Assembly (NCBI GenBank): GCA_001557505.1
Contig: LSAX01000009.1
Location: 310,001 to 374,000, forward strand
Reading direction: 5' to 3'
Length of the DNA stretch: 64,000 nt
From: Reticulascus tulasneorum
Lineage: Eukaryota > Ascomycota > Sordariomycetes > Glomerellales > Reticulascaceae
This document shows positions 43,701-54,678 of this stretch, piece by piece (position 1 is the first letter of the stretch; every line of letters begins with the position of its first letter). Made by a program: the position numbers and the translations under genes. The notes beneath the pieces are model-generated. The model made no database searches, was not told the origin of the DNA, and worked only from the letters and a program-made list of their open reading frames with translations.

Positions 43701-44414
43701 TTCGCTTACCCGTACATCGGTAACCACCCCCCCTCTCTGTGAGACGTACCAACCAAGCTGCCGGGTCGACATGTTGCTTCCCCGGGCTCGAACTTCGATT
43801 CAAACAACTAGTTATGAAGGGGTTGGCTTCCGACTGCGGGATGATTATGCACTAGATAAGAAAAATGCATCTGAATCTTGATGAAAACATCCGGTATTTC
43901 ACTAGGTAATCAGTCTAACCTTCTCCTGATGAGCTGCGTCCATACTCTAATCGGGACCCATTCCACCCTGCATCGTCCCTCGCTTGCTCAGCAATTGAAA
44001 ATCTGTATTGCAGAACGCCATGTCTCGGCCCACAGCTTGACGACTCGAATGCCTGTCGTTCGAGCGGGGTTCCCATTCCACATGCTATTCCCAGGCATCA
44101 CCCCGGAACTTCACTGCAAGTGGCTATTTCCCCTGTGAGGTTATCAATACTACGTACCAGCTGAAATTCCATGCCCTCTATCCGTTGGACACAAAATGTC
44201 CTCGCAGCAAACTGTGTTTATCTGCACACAACCCCCTGTGCTCGAATTGTGCCTTTCCTGTTAATCAATTATTGCAATCTGCTTTCAGTCCGCTTCCTCG
44301 TTGTCTCGCACTCGAATATCGATTGGTCGAGTTTGCCAGGCATCGCGGTTCGCATCTCCCACCTTTTGGGACTTTAGGAGTAGATTGGACCCCACAACAC
44401 ACCCTTTTGGCACG
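40748..44414. other. 3.7 kb block without a supported gene
   Basis: Between the divergent PTH11-like receptor and the monooxygenase. All open frames are short. One plus frame at 42493-42711 (72 aa) starts with CCCATGG but has no partner exon or motif. From 42715 to 42960 the sequence is AT-rich and contains an imperfect duplication built on TACTCAAGTAGCTATTCATAGG-like phrases. The stretch 44150-44414 should hold the monooxygenase promoter. No transposon feature was identified. Confidence 0.45.
42770..42885 (+). repeat. imperfect direct duplication in AT-rich sequence
   Basis: A stretch beginning ATATTCAAGTAAGGTAGCTG and running to AAGAATATACTG is followed by a diverged second copy beginning ATACTCAAGTAGCTATTC and ending GAATATATTACTG. 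The alignment is gapped, so the call is tentative. Confidence 0.45.
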
Positions 44415-46344
44415 ATGGAGACTCTCGATTTCGTGGTTATCGGAGCAGGTAAGGACTTCCTGTCAAAACTGATATCAATATCTCCTGTCTGATTCATCCC
44501 TTTTGTAGGATGGTTTGGCTTAGCCGCTGCAAAGGCTCATCACCAGCTCCATCCAAGCAGCTCGCTCACTGTATTGGAGCTCGCGCCGACCATTGGTGGT
44601 GTATGGGCGGAGCACCGCCTGTACCCTGGTTTGAAAAGCAATAACATGCTCGGCACCTATGAGTATCCGGATTTTCCAATGGACTCGGAGACCTTCGGTG
44701 TCAAGCCGGGCCAGCATATCCCTGGAAAGGTGCTTCATGAGTATCTGACCCGGTATGCTGAGAAGTTCGGCATTCTTGACAAGATTCGTTGCGAACACAA
44801 GGTTATCTCCGCCGAGCACCAAGAGAAAGGCGGCTGGATTTTGACCGTGCTCGCTGGAGATGATCCCAAGGAGGTCAAGATCTTGGCGAAGAAGCTGGTC
44901 GTCGCAACTGGTCTGACTTCTGAGGCTTTCTTGCCTCATTTCGAGGGACAAGAGGCTTTTGGAGCTCCCATATTTCATAGCAAGGACTTCCTCCAGCATG
45001 CCGACACCCTCGATTCGGCGACCTCTATTACGGTCTTCGGTGGCACCAAGTCCGCTTGGGATCTCGTGTACGCCTATGGAACCAAGGGTATCAAGGTCAA
45101 TTGGGTCATCAGAGGTAAAACTAATCCCAATTCACTGCCCGCTGCGTGTGCTGACCTGTGCAGAGTCTGGCCATGGCCCTGCTTGGATGGCTCCGGCGTA
45201 TGTGACGCCACTGAACAAATGGTTAGAGAAGCTCGTTCGTAAGTCTGCCGGCCATGTCATATGTTTAACGTAGCTGACCTTGACAGATACCCGAATGCTC
45301 ACTTGGTTCAGTCCATGCTCGTGGGGAAATTCGGATGGCTATGTCGGCATGCGGGGCTTCTACCATGGCAGCGCTCTGGGCCGCGCCATCACGAACACAT
45401 TCTGGAGTGTTCTCGGGAACGACGTAATTGCCTTGAACAAGTATGACTCGCATCCCGAGACTGCGAAGCTCAAACCTTGGAGTGCTCCGATGTTCACAGC
45501 CTCGAGCTTCTCAATCAAGAATTACGACACTGATTTCTTCGAGCTCGTGCGAAATGGCACGGCGAAGGTACACATCGCTGATATCACCAGTCTCTCGCCC
45601 CAGACTGTTCATTTGTCAGATGGTACGGAGTTGAAGTCCGATGCACTTTGCTGCGTAACGGGCTGGAAGCATCTCCCTCCAATCAAGTTCTTGCCGGCGG
45701 GCATGGAGGACGAACTTGGAATTCCACACACTCCATCGGCGAATACCTTCCCCTCAGCCGACCTCACGGAAAGAGCTGATAAGGAAATCATGCAGAGGTG
45801 GCCTCGATTGAAAGACCAACCTGTGCAAAACAAGAAACTCGCTCCTCTTCTTGACAATAAAGGCATATCAACAACGGAGGCCATCAATCCTTCTACTCCC
45901 CTTACTCCCTGGGTGCTCCACAGGTTCATTGCGCCGCCAACCTCGAAGTATCTCGCTCACAGAGATATTGCCTTTGCCGGCGTATTGATGAACTTTACCG
46001 TTTCGATAATTGCACATGTCCAGTCCATTTGGATTGACGCCTACTTCTATGACCAGCTGTCCTCGCTGCAGGATATTGACTCGAATGCAGAAAGGATGGA
46101 AAAGCTGCGATACGAGACGGTCCTCCACAGCCGATTTTGCAAGTGGCGGTATCCGGCTGGATATGGAAATAAGTTCCCGGACTTTGTGTTTGATGCTTTG
46201 CCTTACGTTGATCAGTTGCTCGGCGATCTTGGCTTGAATATCTACAGAAAGTTGGGCTGGGTCGCGGAGGCTTCGGAGCCGTATGGGCCAGAGGACTTCC
46301 GGAATCTGGTGGATGAGTGGACAGAGAAGAACCGCACGATATAA
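44415..46344 (+). CDS. FAD-dependent monooxygenase (FMO-like), 590 aa
   Basis: Flavin-containing monooxygenase-type oxidoreductase; oxygenates a small molecule using NADPH and FAD. Exons 44415-44448, 44509-45114, 45164-45238 and 45287-46344 (introns 60, 49 and 48 nt) join to 590 aa. The N-terminal FAD-binding fingerprint is VVIGAGWFGLAAAKAH, with GAGWFG formed across the first junction. GGVWAEHRLYPGLKSNN is the second FAD-contact box of the family. The NADPH site is ITVFGGTKSAWDLVYA, a GGxKSAxD variant seen in fungal secondary-metabolism monooxygenases. CCVTGWKHLPP is the ATG-like motif near the end of the FAD domain. No signal peptide; cytosolic or loosely membrane-bound (C-terminal hydrophobic patches are weak). 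No synthase gene lies nearby, so its substrate is unknown. Confidence 0.88.
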
Positions 46345-46890
46345 GGAGTAGAGAAGTGGTGATAAGAGGTTCGTTGTAAATACAAGCTTGGTGGCCCGGA
46401 GAAGTCGCCCACGTCTTCGAGAATCGTTCACGCCATGGAAGCCGAGAGATTGAGATACGAGGTTGGATTGTGTATGATAAGAATCCTTCTGCACCCCAAG
46501 GATCCACCCCTGCCGTCTGCGTGACTTGCTCTGGACCAGCACCTTCGAGCAATCCTTGAATGCTGGGAATGTCGTGCAGCTGACAGCCAAGAAGTACTTT
46601 AAGGATGCGGATTTCTCTCTCCACCCGCTAGGGACTGAAGCCTCTTCGTCCGGTCATGTAAGATGATTGGTGGGCATGCACTGACAAAGCCAACCGAATG
46701 GGTCGCGTTTAGGCAGCACACCGCCACTGAACTAGCCAATTCAGCAATGGATTCCATTCCCTATTATATAATGAGCTTCCAAGGAGTACAGCGCCTTCAT
46801 TTTTAATGCCTTCTTGTTAATCTCCCTGCTCGTGTGGCTAGGAGGTTCGCCTTCGAATTTGCTGCAGGATCTCTTGTGATACTAGGCCGG
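46345..46890. other. intergenic, promoter of the protease gene
   Basis: About 0.55 kb between two genes in the same direction. Minus-strand frames running into the monooxygenase 3' end are shadows. Nothing else recognised. Confidence 0.5.
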
Positions 46891-47838
46891 ATGGACAGTC
46901 ATGTGCCGGGGAGTTCGATCATCCCGGTGTCGCCCAGGAGGACCAGACAGCGGACGAAAGCCTTAGACAATCTCGAAGCCTCTAAAGCTAGGAAGCACCC
47001 TCCTGATGTCACGGCCTCAGAGCCACCTGCGGGTACCATCGCGGACACAAGATTTGATATCCGCGTTCTACCCGAAGACCCAAGCATCAGCATCACAAAG
47101 CTAACAAAGAACGACCACAGACTTCTTATCAAGAAGCACAAATGGCTCCAAAAAGCCCAAATCGTCATTCCCAGGGACATCGAAAGAAACGGACTGACTT
47201 CCTCCATCATGGCAACACTTGTTTTCGCCCAGGAAGAAGCCGGCACTGCAGTGTGTCTCTCTCCAGATGGGATACTACTCACATGCTCGCATTGCGTAGC
47301 AGAAAGCGCTGAAGAATTCGACGCCTCATGCAGCCACTGGCTACTTTTTGCCTCTGGCCAGATCGTTGAAGCAAAAGCCATAGCCTGGGACCCGAAGCGT
47401 GATCTCGCATTGCTCAAAATCGTGGCTGCTCAAGCGAGCAACGCGCCAGAGATTTCGTTCCCGTTCATAGTTACTGCAGATGCAGCGCCAGCTCTTAATT
47501 CCAGGCTACTATGCGTTGGCCACCCAGGAAGCGAGGATCTAGAAGTGGATGAGCCAGGAGTCGAGACGGGATATGATGTGCTACATCTCAGTGCTGGGTT
47601 GTTCAAGGGCTACGCCGAAGGGCAGGATCTTCAGGATAACTCCGAGATTGGGGCGTTGATGCACAATTGCTGGACATACTGGGGCCATAGTGGTGCGCCA
47701 CTGATTGACAGGCGGACGGGCAAGTTAGTAGGATTACATTCTTCGTGGGATGATGAGACGACTATGAGGCGGGGAGTGCCGCTCGAAGCAATTGTGAAGT
47801 TTTTGGAGGACAATAGGAGCGCACCAACAGTTGATTGA
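46891..47838 (+). CDS. trypsin-like serine protease, intracellular, 315 aa
   Basis: Single exon with a trypsin-like peptidase fold (PA clan). The start is the ATG of MDSHVPGSS; the open frame extends 19 codons further but offers only GTG. The catalytic triad can be placed at His134 (LLTCSHCV), Asp171 (WDPKRDLALLKI) and Ser267 (YWGHSGAPLID), in the right order and spacing. The usual GDSGGP is replaced by GHSGAP, and the usual AAHC by CSHC; both variants also occur in HtrA/Deg-like and fungal relatives. There is no signal peptide and no PDZ domain. The N-terminal 70 residues are basic and Pro/Ser-rich, with PRRTRQR as a possible nuclear signal. A nuclear or cytosolic regulatory protease is inferred. 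Confidence 0.83.
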   Translation: MDSHVPGSSIIPVSPRRTRQRTKALDNLEASKARKHPPDVTASEPPAGTIADTRFDIRVLPEDPSISITKLTKNDHRLLIKKHKWLQKAQIVIPRDIERNGLTSSIMATLVFAQEEAGTAVCLSPDGILLTCSHCVAESAEEFDASCSHWLLFASGQIVEAKAIAWDPKRDLALLKIVAAQASNAPEISFPFIVTADAAPALNSRLLCVGHPGSEDLEVDEPGVETGYDVLHLSAGLFKGYAEGQDLQDNSEIGALMHNCWTYWGHSGAPLIDRRTGKLVGLHSSWDDETTMRRGVPLEAIVKFLEDNRSAPTVD

Positions 47839-48086
47839 AAAGTCGAATTCGCACGTTAGTTTTAGCAACAGATCTATAAGTTGATCCTGCCTTGTCAGCA
47901 TCAGGCTTTTGTTGATGTGATCGTTCTTGCCAGTCTTCTTCAGCACAACCACAAAGATTCCGCGGCTGCAAACATAGAGAATAGACGCATTTCAGCTCAT
48001 CATCAACTCTCGAAAGCTTTTGCAACCCCGTATTTTGCAGTGCTACAAGCCTCAGGTGTTTGCGAAGCGAACGAACTCGCCCAATC

Positions 48087-48606
48087 ATGCCCTTCCGAAC
48101 ACCCAGTTCGCCCCGTGTCCACTTGGGCCTCACTCCAGGAACATGTCCACTAGTTTGTTATTCCTAGCTCTACACTGCGCCTGGAGCACCGAGCTAACTC
48201 CGTCTCTCTCCAGCTGGAGCTTTGCGCATCTCTGTCCCTCTGCATCGTCTTGCTTGGAATCGTCTACGGAGTTACAGAAGCCACGAAAGAGCGCCCCGCA
48301 GATGCTTCAGCTCCTCTACAACCCAGCCAAGGCAAGACAATCGATAACTGGATCTTCGATTCGAACTGGCAGGAGGCGCTATGGAAAGGGTTTGTCGCTG
48401 GTATTGCCTTCGGCGTCATCGTTGCGGCGATATGTTGCTGCTGGAAGCCATGTTTTAGACGCCAGCGCCGGCGTGTGGATGTCAGGCAATTCTTGTACAG
48501 GAGGCAATCAATGCTACGAGAATGGCAACAGGCGGAAGCGCCTACAGATGAAGTACCTTTAGAGGAAATTCCAGTCGACGAGACTTCTTCGGAGGGTGTG
48601 GTTTAA
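48087..48606 (+). CDS. small two-helix membrane protein, hypothetical, 152 aa
   Basis: Exons 48087-48152 and 48214-48606 with a 61-nt intron (GTTTGT donor, GCTAACT branch, CTCCAG acceptor, phase 0). The GTTTGT donor is weak, so the first 22 residues (MPFRTPSSPRVHLGLTPG and on) are less certain than the rest. Exon 2 begins with a hydrophobic helix LELCASLSLCIVLLGIVYGV; a second helix is LWKGFVAGIAFGVIVAAICC, followed by a Cys/Trp and Arg-rich stretch (CWKPCFRRQRRR) that would face the cytosol by the positive-inside rule. The tail is acidic, with EVPLEEIPVDET. No family recognised. It follows the protease gene in the same direction after about 250 bp. Confidence 0.6.
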
Positions 48607-49835
48607 GGGGTACCGTGGTTGGGAGGTCGCGGAGCGGATGGGATTGTTGTATGGTGCTTCGACAAGGCGACGGCACATCAACAAGATAACAGGTACCATT
48701 GCAATGTGTGATCGGGTTCGACAGACGTGATAGATTCCCTATTCTCTAATTTCATGTTACCTGTTCTCCATGTCATGTGATGAGGAACATTCGAACCCAA
48801 TGAGCCAGAATCGACCAACCACCGACTCTTAAGTTGCCCTGTGCTTCTCTGGTCTCTGCATCAGCCTGTAGTTTGCATGTGATGTTCGAGCCAAGGAGGT
48901 GATGCTTGTTGGCCGCCCCGCGTTTGGAGTTGGGGAAGCTGGTCGTCCCATCTCGTGGTATACGGCCAGATGGTATCACCTTTGATCTGTAATGTACTGA
49001 GAGATGTAAGGCTGAGAATGTCTCGTGGCAAGGTAGTGACCACCGGATTTCGGCGTCTGCGAAACCAAAGGTTGATTTCAAAGACGGCAGCATCTCTAGT
49101 AGATCGGCTTGCCGACTTTGAGAATGGGCGGTGTCACCGAATCAGACCAGATCCTGTTTACGGGTGCATTTGTCAGGATTGCTCAAAGGCCACATATTCT
49201 TTCAACCAAGCTGAGGATGTATGGGCCAATTGAAAACTACAACAGTCTAATCATCAGGGTATGATGATGAGGGCAGGTCGTGGAGGATTTGCCACGACAT
49301 CCACCAATGCATGAAGATGGTGTAACAACCAAGAGACGAACACATCTGATCCACTGGTAGGTCTGGCTTCTTCTCTGTTATCCGATTAAGTCCCGGCACT
49401 TACCAGAGTCGGCCGGGTCCCCGCTCCGAACAACCGGCAGTCGGTCATTCCCCCGCCAGAGATATGCATGTGAGATGTCCAATTGACTAATGGCTTCTTT
49501 CCCGTCCAGGTAGGTTATGGCTATGCCCAAGCGTTAATGACTCACAATTGGGATCCATAAGTCCCCGTATTAGCGAGAAATTCTCCGCAACTCGTACGAG
49601 GGGGGGGTCGGTAATAAGCTTGAAGATCTGTTCTTCAGATGCGCAAAGGGTCTCATGACATGCTGTCGAATCTGGGGAAAGAGACCAGTGGATGAACTGG
49701 TGCTGCTCTAGCCTCTTATATCCGACGTCATTCCGATCGTAATAAAAAGACGGAGTTGACCGCACTCGTTCCAAGTGGAATCTTTTTGTTCATTTTTTCA
49801 ATCCAGTTCGACTTTAACGTCAATCGCAATTCAAC
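48607..49835. other. intergenic, no supported gene
   Basis: About 1.2 kb between two plus-strand genes. Open frames are short on both strands. The last 100 bp should be the 5' leader of the transporter gene. No repeat or RNA gene seen. Confidence 0.5.
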
Positions 49836-51465
49836 ATGGCGAGCGGATCGTCTACTACCACAATCCATCTCGAGACTTTTGGGCGGTCGGCTTCTGAGAA
49901 GGATATTATCGGGCTTGTCCAGCGTGACGGCCACCGCCTAGGAGGCGAGGATGATCAGACCGTCCTCGATGGCGGGCTTCCGAGTCCCACGACTGCCACG
50001 GAAGTCCTGCAGCGATGGAATCATCCGCGTTCCAACTTGTTTCGAGTGCTGGCAACGTTCTGGAGCTTGATGGTGATGGGAGCGAATGACGCCGCCTACG
50101 GAGTACGTCCCCGCATCACACAGAAGACGACGGGTCTTGGCAGCTAACAATCTCACAGGCGTTGATACCATCTGTTTGTTAAATCTGCGTGTAAACGCCA
50201 CTGGGACTTTACTGACCCTCTGTACAGTTGGAATCGCACTATAAGCTATCATATACCGTCGTATCGCTGGTGTTCCTGTCGCCATCCGCGGGATATATCC
50301 TCTCAGCCATGCTGAATAACTACCTCCATCTACGAGTCGGCCAACGAGGGATTGCCGTGCTGTGTGCCGGTTGCCATCTTGCTGCCTACATTACCATCTC
50401 GTTGCATCCCCCCTACCCCGTACTGGTAGTCGTCTTTATGCTTGCTGGTTTTGGCAATGGCATTGGTGACGCAGCATGGAACGCCTGGGTTGGAAACATG
50501 GCCAATGCGAACGAGGTCCTTGGCTTTCTGCATGCATTCTACGGTGTGGGCGGTGTCCTAAGTCCTCTCATTGCTACTACCATGGTCGCGAAGGGCAAAC
50601 TACCGTGGTATACCTTCTACTACGTTATGGTAAGTACTGAACGCACATCAACACGTAATCACTTCCAGCACACACTTACATTTATCCAGGTTGGTATGTC
50701 CGCTGTCGAATTTGTGGCTCTTGTCACAGCGTTTTGGACTGCCGACGGCAAGGCCTATCGGGATGCCACGTTAAGATCCGACGGCGACCAGGCAGGGATG
50801 AGAACGGCACTATTGAAAATGCCTTTCGCGCGAGTCACCTGGCTTCTTTCCGTCTTTCTCCTAGCATACGTTGGTGTTGAAGTCTCACTGGGAGGCTGGA
50901 TTGTCGTTTTCATGATCCAAGTCCGAAAGGGCGAGCGCTTTGCGGCTGGCATGACAGCCACTGGGTTCTGGCTGGGTATCACACTCGGGCGGGTCATTCT
51001 CGGCTTCGTCACACCTCGATTGGGTGTGAAATTGGCTGTTTCGGTAAGTTTGACTTTCCTCCTGAATAATGAATCCCGTATATGCCCGAAGCATGGCTAG
51101 CTAACACCCAAACCCTACCATAGATATACATTCCCATTATAATGGGCTTGGAACTTCTCTTTTGGCTGGTGCCACAATTCTACGTGTCTGCCGTCGCTGT
51201 CGCTCTTCAAGGCTTCTTCCTCGGCCCCCTATTCCCCGCCGCCGTGGTTGTTGCCACCCAATTACTCCCGAAGCACCTCCATGTCAGTACCATTGGCTTT
51301 GCGGCCGCATTCGGCGGCACCGGAGCCGCGGTGCTGCCTTTCGCTGTTGGTGCCATTGCCCAGGCGAAAGGTGTGCAAGTATTGCAGCCCATCATTCTGG
51401 CATTTCTGGGAGTCTTGCTTGCCTTGTGGCTCTGTTTACCAAGGATTGAGAAGAGAAGAGATTAA
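49836..51465 (+). CDS. MFS transporter, FHS/BSC6-like, 459 aa
   Basis: Major facilitator superfamily membrane transporter, closest in type to yeast BSC6 and the fucose-permease-like (FHS) group. Five exons: 49836-50102, 50159-50173, 50228-50629, 50690-51043 and 51124-51465; introns 56, 54, 60 and 80 nt, all phase 0. Exon 2 is a 15-nt microexon coding ALIPS, needed to complete the conserved box DAAYGALIPSLESHYKLSY. Twelve helices can be counted after a polar N-terminus of about 65 residues. Other family marks are GFGNGIGDAAWNAWVG, HAFYGVGGVLSPL, GWIVVFMIQVRKG and FAAAFGGTGAAVLPF. The substrate cannot be told from sequence; sugars or related compounds are the FHS precedent. Confidence 0.88.
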
Positions 51466-52018
51466 GAAAATGAAAACTTGACTGCTTTTGGGAAGGGTTT
51501 CTCAGCACATTTGGCAACTATTAAGTGGTTTGAAAGAATGCATCTGGGTATTGCAATTGGAAAGGCTGGTCACGTTGGTAGCATGGCTTCAAGATAAAAG
51601 TTGATTCAGAATGAGATGAGTTACTCATGTCATACTCGTTAGACTTCGTCCTGTAATTCGTCGCTATTATGCAAATGGGCTGCTCATCTTTCTTCATGAA
51701 TGTTCCAACATTCATACAATTTACCACTGTCTCCAAAGTGGAGGTTCATCAATTACCGGCCTCGCAATAATAATTTGCCGAAAGGCGCACGAGCCATCCG
51801 TCCCAATCTCTTCGGACCAAAATTTTGAAGATGGCTTCGGGCAAGGAGCTTAACGACACATTTGCACCGGAAAACTCCCTTGTTCGTCAAGACCCTGCGA
51901 ATCCACCGACTCCAGGAATCCCGAGAGAACGAGACCGCAACAGCTCTTCGTGTAGTCAGACTTCTATCACGCATACCAGTCGCTCCCTACATTCTACCGA
52001 GTTATCTTTCACGGCAAA
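51466..52018. promoter_or_regulatory. upstream region of TOM22 with a possible uORF
   Basis: About 0.55 kb. An ATG at 51831 opens a 94-codon frame that runs over the TOM22 start in another frame and ends near 52115. If the transcript starts upstream of 51831, this would be an overlapping uORF. No other element was recognised. Confidence 0.4.
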
Positions 52019-52597
52019 ATGGTCCAGCTCGTCGAGGTCGAAGATGAGCATTTCCAGGGCGTCCAGCCGGGCCCTGAGGAAGATGATGCTGATTTCACAG
52101 ATACCGGTAAGTTAGAAACATCCCTATCCCCGCTGCTTCTTTGAGCTTCAGTCCCCGCGAGGCGAGCTCCAGAGTAGCTCAGCATCATCACCGCTCGTTC
52201 CCGCTAACGTCCTCTAGATTCCGAAATCTCCGTAGACAGCGATTTCGATCCCGAGAAAGAGAGCCTCGTCGACCGAATCTTCGCCCTGAAAGATATCGTC
52301 CCGCCCACCACCCGCGGCTGGATCTCCTCGCGCATCGGCTTCGGCGTCCGCCTCGTCCAGAACTTCTGGTTTTACGGCAGCCGCACCCTCTGGGTGGTGT
52401 TCGGCACGTCCCTCATGATCGGCGTACCGCTGGCGACTTGCTGGGCGGAAGATCAACAGATCGAAGGAATGGAGCGCGAGTTCAAGATGCGCGAGATGGG
52501 CGGCGAGCTGCTGACCGCCGGCACGGATGGCGAGGGTGACACAGCGGAGCGGGTTAGCCAGGCGCTCGGCCGGGCTGAGGCCAAGCCGTCGCTATAA
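52019..52597 (+). CDS. TOM22: mitochondrial import receptor subunit Tom22
   Basis: Central receptor of the TOM complex in the mitochondrial outer membrane; takes presequence proteins from Tom20 and organises the Tom40 pores. Exons 52019-52106 and 52218-52597 (intron 111 nt, phase 1) give 155 aa, the usual length. The N-terminus MVQLVEVEDEHF is the conserved fungal start; an acidic cytosolic domain follows, with EEDDADFTDTDSEISVDSDF across the junction. PPTTRGW precedes one membrane helix at about residues 84-104 (RTLWVVFGTSLMIGVPLA), then the intermembrane-space part with WAEDQQIEGMEREFKMREMG, a family hallmark. Tail-anchored topology and no cleavable presequence, as expected. Confidence 0.95.
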
Positions 52598-53363
52598 ACG
52601 CTCGTTTTGGGCATACGCTCTATCACTACGACTCCTTGTACACCACCATCTTCTCACCAATCGCGTTTTTGGCATTGCGGCCTATTGCGCCGCAGGCTTG
52701 TATTTACGAACGGAACGGGCAGCTGGGCAGGATGCATACCGAAATGGAATGAGACATCGTGTTTTCTCATTGGCATTTGTGTAGAACTAGAAAAGGGGAT
52801 GGGGCAAAGGAAGCGGGTCTAATCTCATCTCTGGAAACCGAGGGTTTCGACGCTGTATTACCGCATAGAGGGCATGAGACCTAGCACAGGAAGGCTCTCT
52901 GCAATGATGATAATTTGAACACACTTCTCAATATTGCCTGTTAGCAGTGAATCTCTGAGTGATGAGGGCGAGTCGACTCTCGATGTCCCGCCAACGTTGC
53001 AATATGACGGCGCTGCCTTGATGTGGGGTTGCCCAGTCCCAGCCCAACGTATTCACTCACCCTATGCCGATGTTGATGTAAATCGGCTGTTACGTATCGT
53101 CATTCTTCCTATCCCCATCTCTCATTCAGTAGCTCTTAGTTTGTAAGAACTTTGTTGTGGGACTGAAGTGAGACCCGTATCACGGCACGCATATCTAGCC
53201 ACACCGACCCCCACCTCCAACATGAACCAGACACGACTTCATCACCAGCTTCAAGTCGTAACTCAACCCAGCAAGAGCCGACGAGTTTCTCACAGACGCC
53301 TAGTGTATCCCACGAATTGATTTCAGCATTCGAACTCCACCTAGATCATACATTATATCAACC
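52598..53363. other. intergenic, no supported gene
   Basis: About 0.77 kb between TOM22 and the deaminase gene, same orientation. No motif, repeat or open frame of note. Confidence 0.5.
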
Positions 53364-54678
53364 ATGGACTTCAAAGCCATGCCAAAAATCGAGGTACAGG
53401 TCATCCTTTTTCCAAATAGCCACACCTTCAGAAGCAACTATAAGAACCTCTTTTGGCTGAGCCATAGCCCCTTTCAAGTCAATATATACAAATAACCACT
53501 TTACTAACCTCACCCAGCTCCATGCTCATCTAACAGGCAGCATAACCCGCCATACGCTCCACGAGATCTGGCTCACTCGTAAAGCCGCTGGCGAGACGGA
53601 CCTCGAAGATCCCCTCGTGGTGATGCCCGAAGGCAAGCATGACTTCAACCTAACAACGTAGAACCCCTTACAATCCCCATTCAATTCTCGCTTTAATACC
53701 CCGTGACACATCTAATCATCTCCAGGTTCTTCCCCCTCTTCACCTCCTACATCTACAACCTGCTCACCACGCCCGCCGCCATAACCCACTCAACCCTCGC
53801 TGTTCTCCAATCCTTCGCCGCGGACGGCGTGGCATACCTCGAGCTTCGCACCACCCCGCGCGCAATCCCCTCCTCAGACATCAGCAAAGAGGATTACGTC
53901 GCCCTCATCCTCTCCACTATCCGCGAGTTTGAGGCGCAATCCCCGCCGCCAGGTATGCACACCCGCCTCATTCTCTCCATCGACCGCCGCAACACCCTCC
54001 CGCAAGCCCTCGACGCCGTCTCTCTAGCTGCCAAGTACCGCTCCACCAACGATGTAGGAGTAGTCGGCGTCGACCTCTGCGGTGACCCCACAGTCCTGCC
54101 CGACGGGGGAATAACGCTCTTCGCGCCTGCGTTCCAAGAAGCCCGCCAGAGGGGGCTTGGGATCACGCTCCATTTTGGGGAGGCGGAGTGCTCGGGCACG
54201 GAAGCGGAGATCCGGACGCTTCTGAGCTGGGAGCCGGACCGGCTGGGGCATGTGATCCATCTGGATGAAGAAGCGAAGAAAGAGATTGCTCAGAGGCGGA
54301 TTGGGCTGGAACTCTGCCTGAGTTGTAATGTGCACGCGGGGATGGTGAAAGGCGGCTTCGAGGGCCATCATTTTGGGGAGTGGTGGGGGGTTGAGAGGAG
54401 TGTCATTTCTCTCGGTGTAAGTTTGTCCACCGCTTGATGGAGAGACTGCCTCAAGTGCTTCATGCGAGCAGAGTGTGGGGTTGATGGTGACCGCTAACAT
54501 CCCGCAGACGGACGATGTAGGTGTCTTCGGCAGCGAGCTGTCAAACGAGTACAGACTCGTAGCTCATCACTTCAAGCTATCCGAAGCACAAGTGCGTGAA
54601 CTAGCAAGACGAGGCATTGATGCCATCTTCGGCGGAGAGGCCGAGAAGAAGCGGCTTAGGAGTGTTATGTGGATATGA
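53364..54678 (+). CDS. adenosine deaminase-like protein (ADAL/N6-methyl-AMP deaminase type)
   Basis: Member of the ADAL branch of the adenosine deaminase family, which in studied organisms converts N6-methyl-AMP to IMP. Four exons: 53364-53393, 53518-53657, 53726-54416 and 54508-54678 (introns 124, 68 and 91 nt), 343 aa. Zinc ligands: His12 and His14 in KIELHAHLTGS, built across the first junction; later His206 in ITLHFGE, whose Glu209 is the catalytic acid; and the Asp pair in TDDVGVFG (289-290). His232 in RLGHVIHL is the further active-site His. HFGE in place of HAGE and LHAHLTGS are typical of ADAL rather than of classic adenosine deaminase. All active-site residues are present. Probably cytosolic; the exact substrate is inferred from the branch. 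Confidence 0.92.

Noticed and set aside
44415..51465. Secondary-metabolite cluster (monooxygenase, protease, MFS transporter)
   Set aside because: No polyketide synthase, NRPS, terpene cyclase or pathway-specific regulator; the neighbours are unrelated genes.
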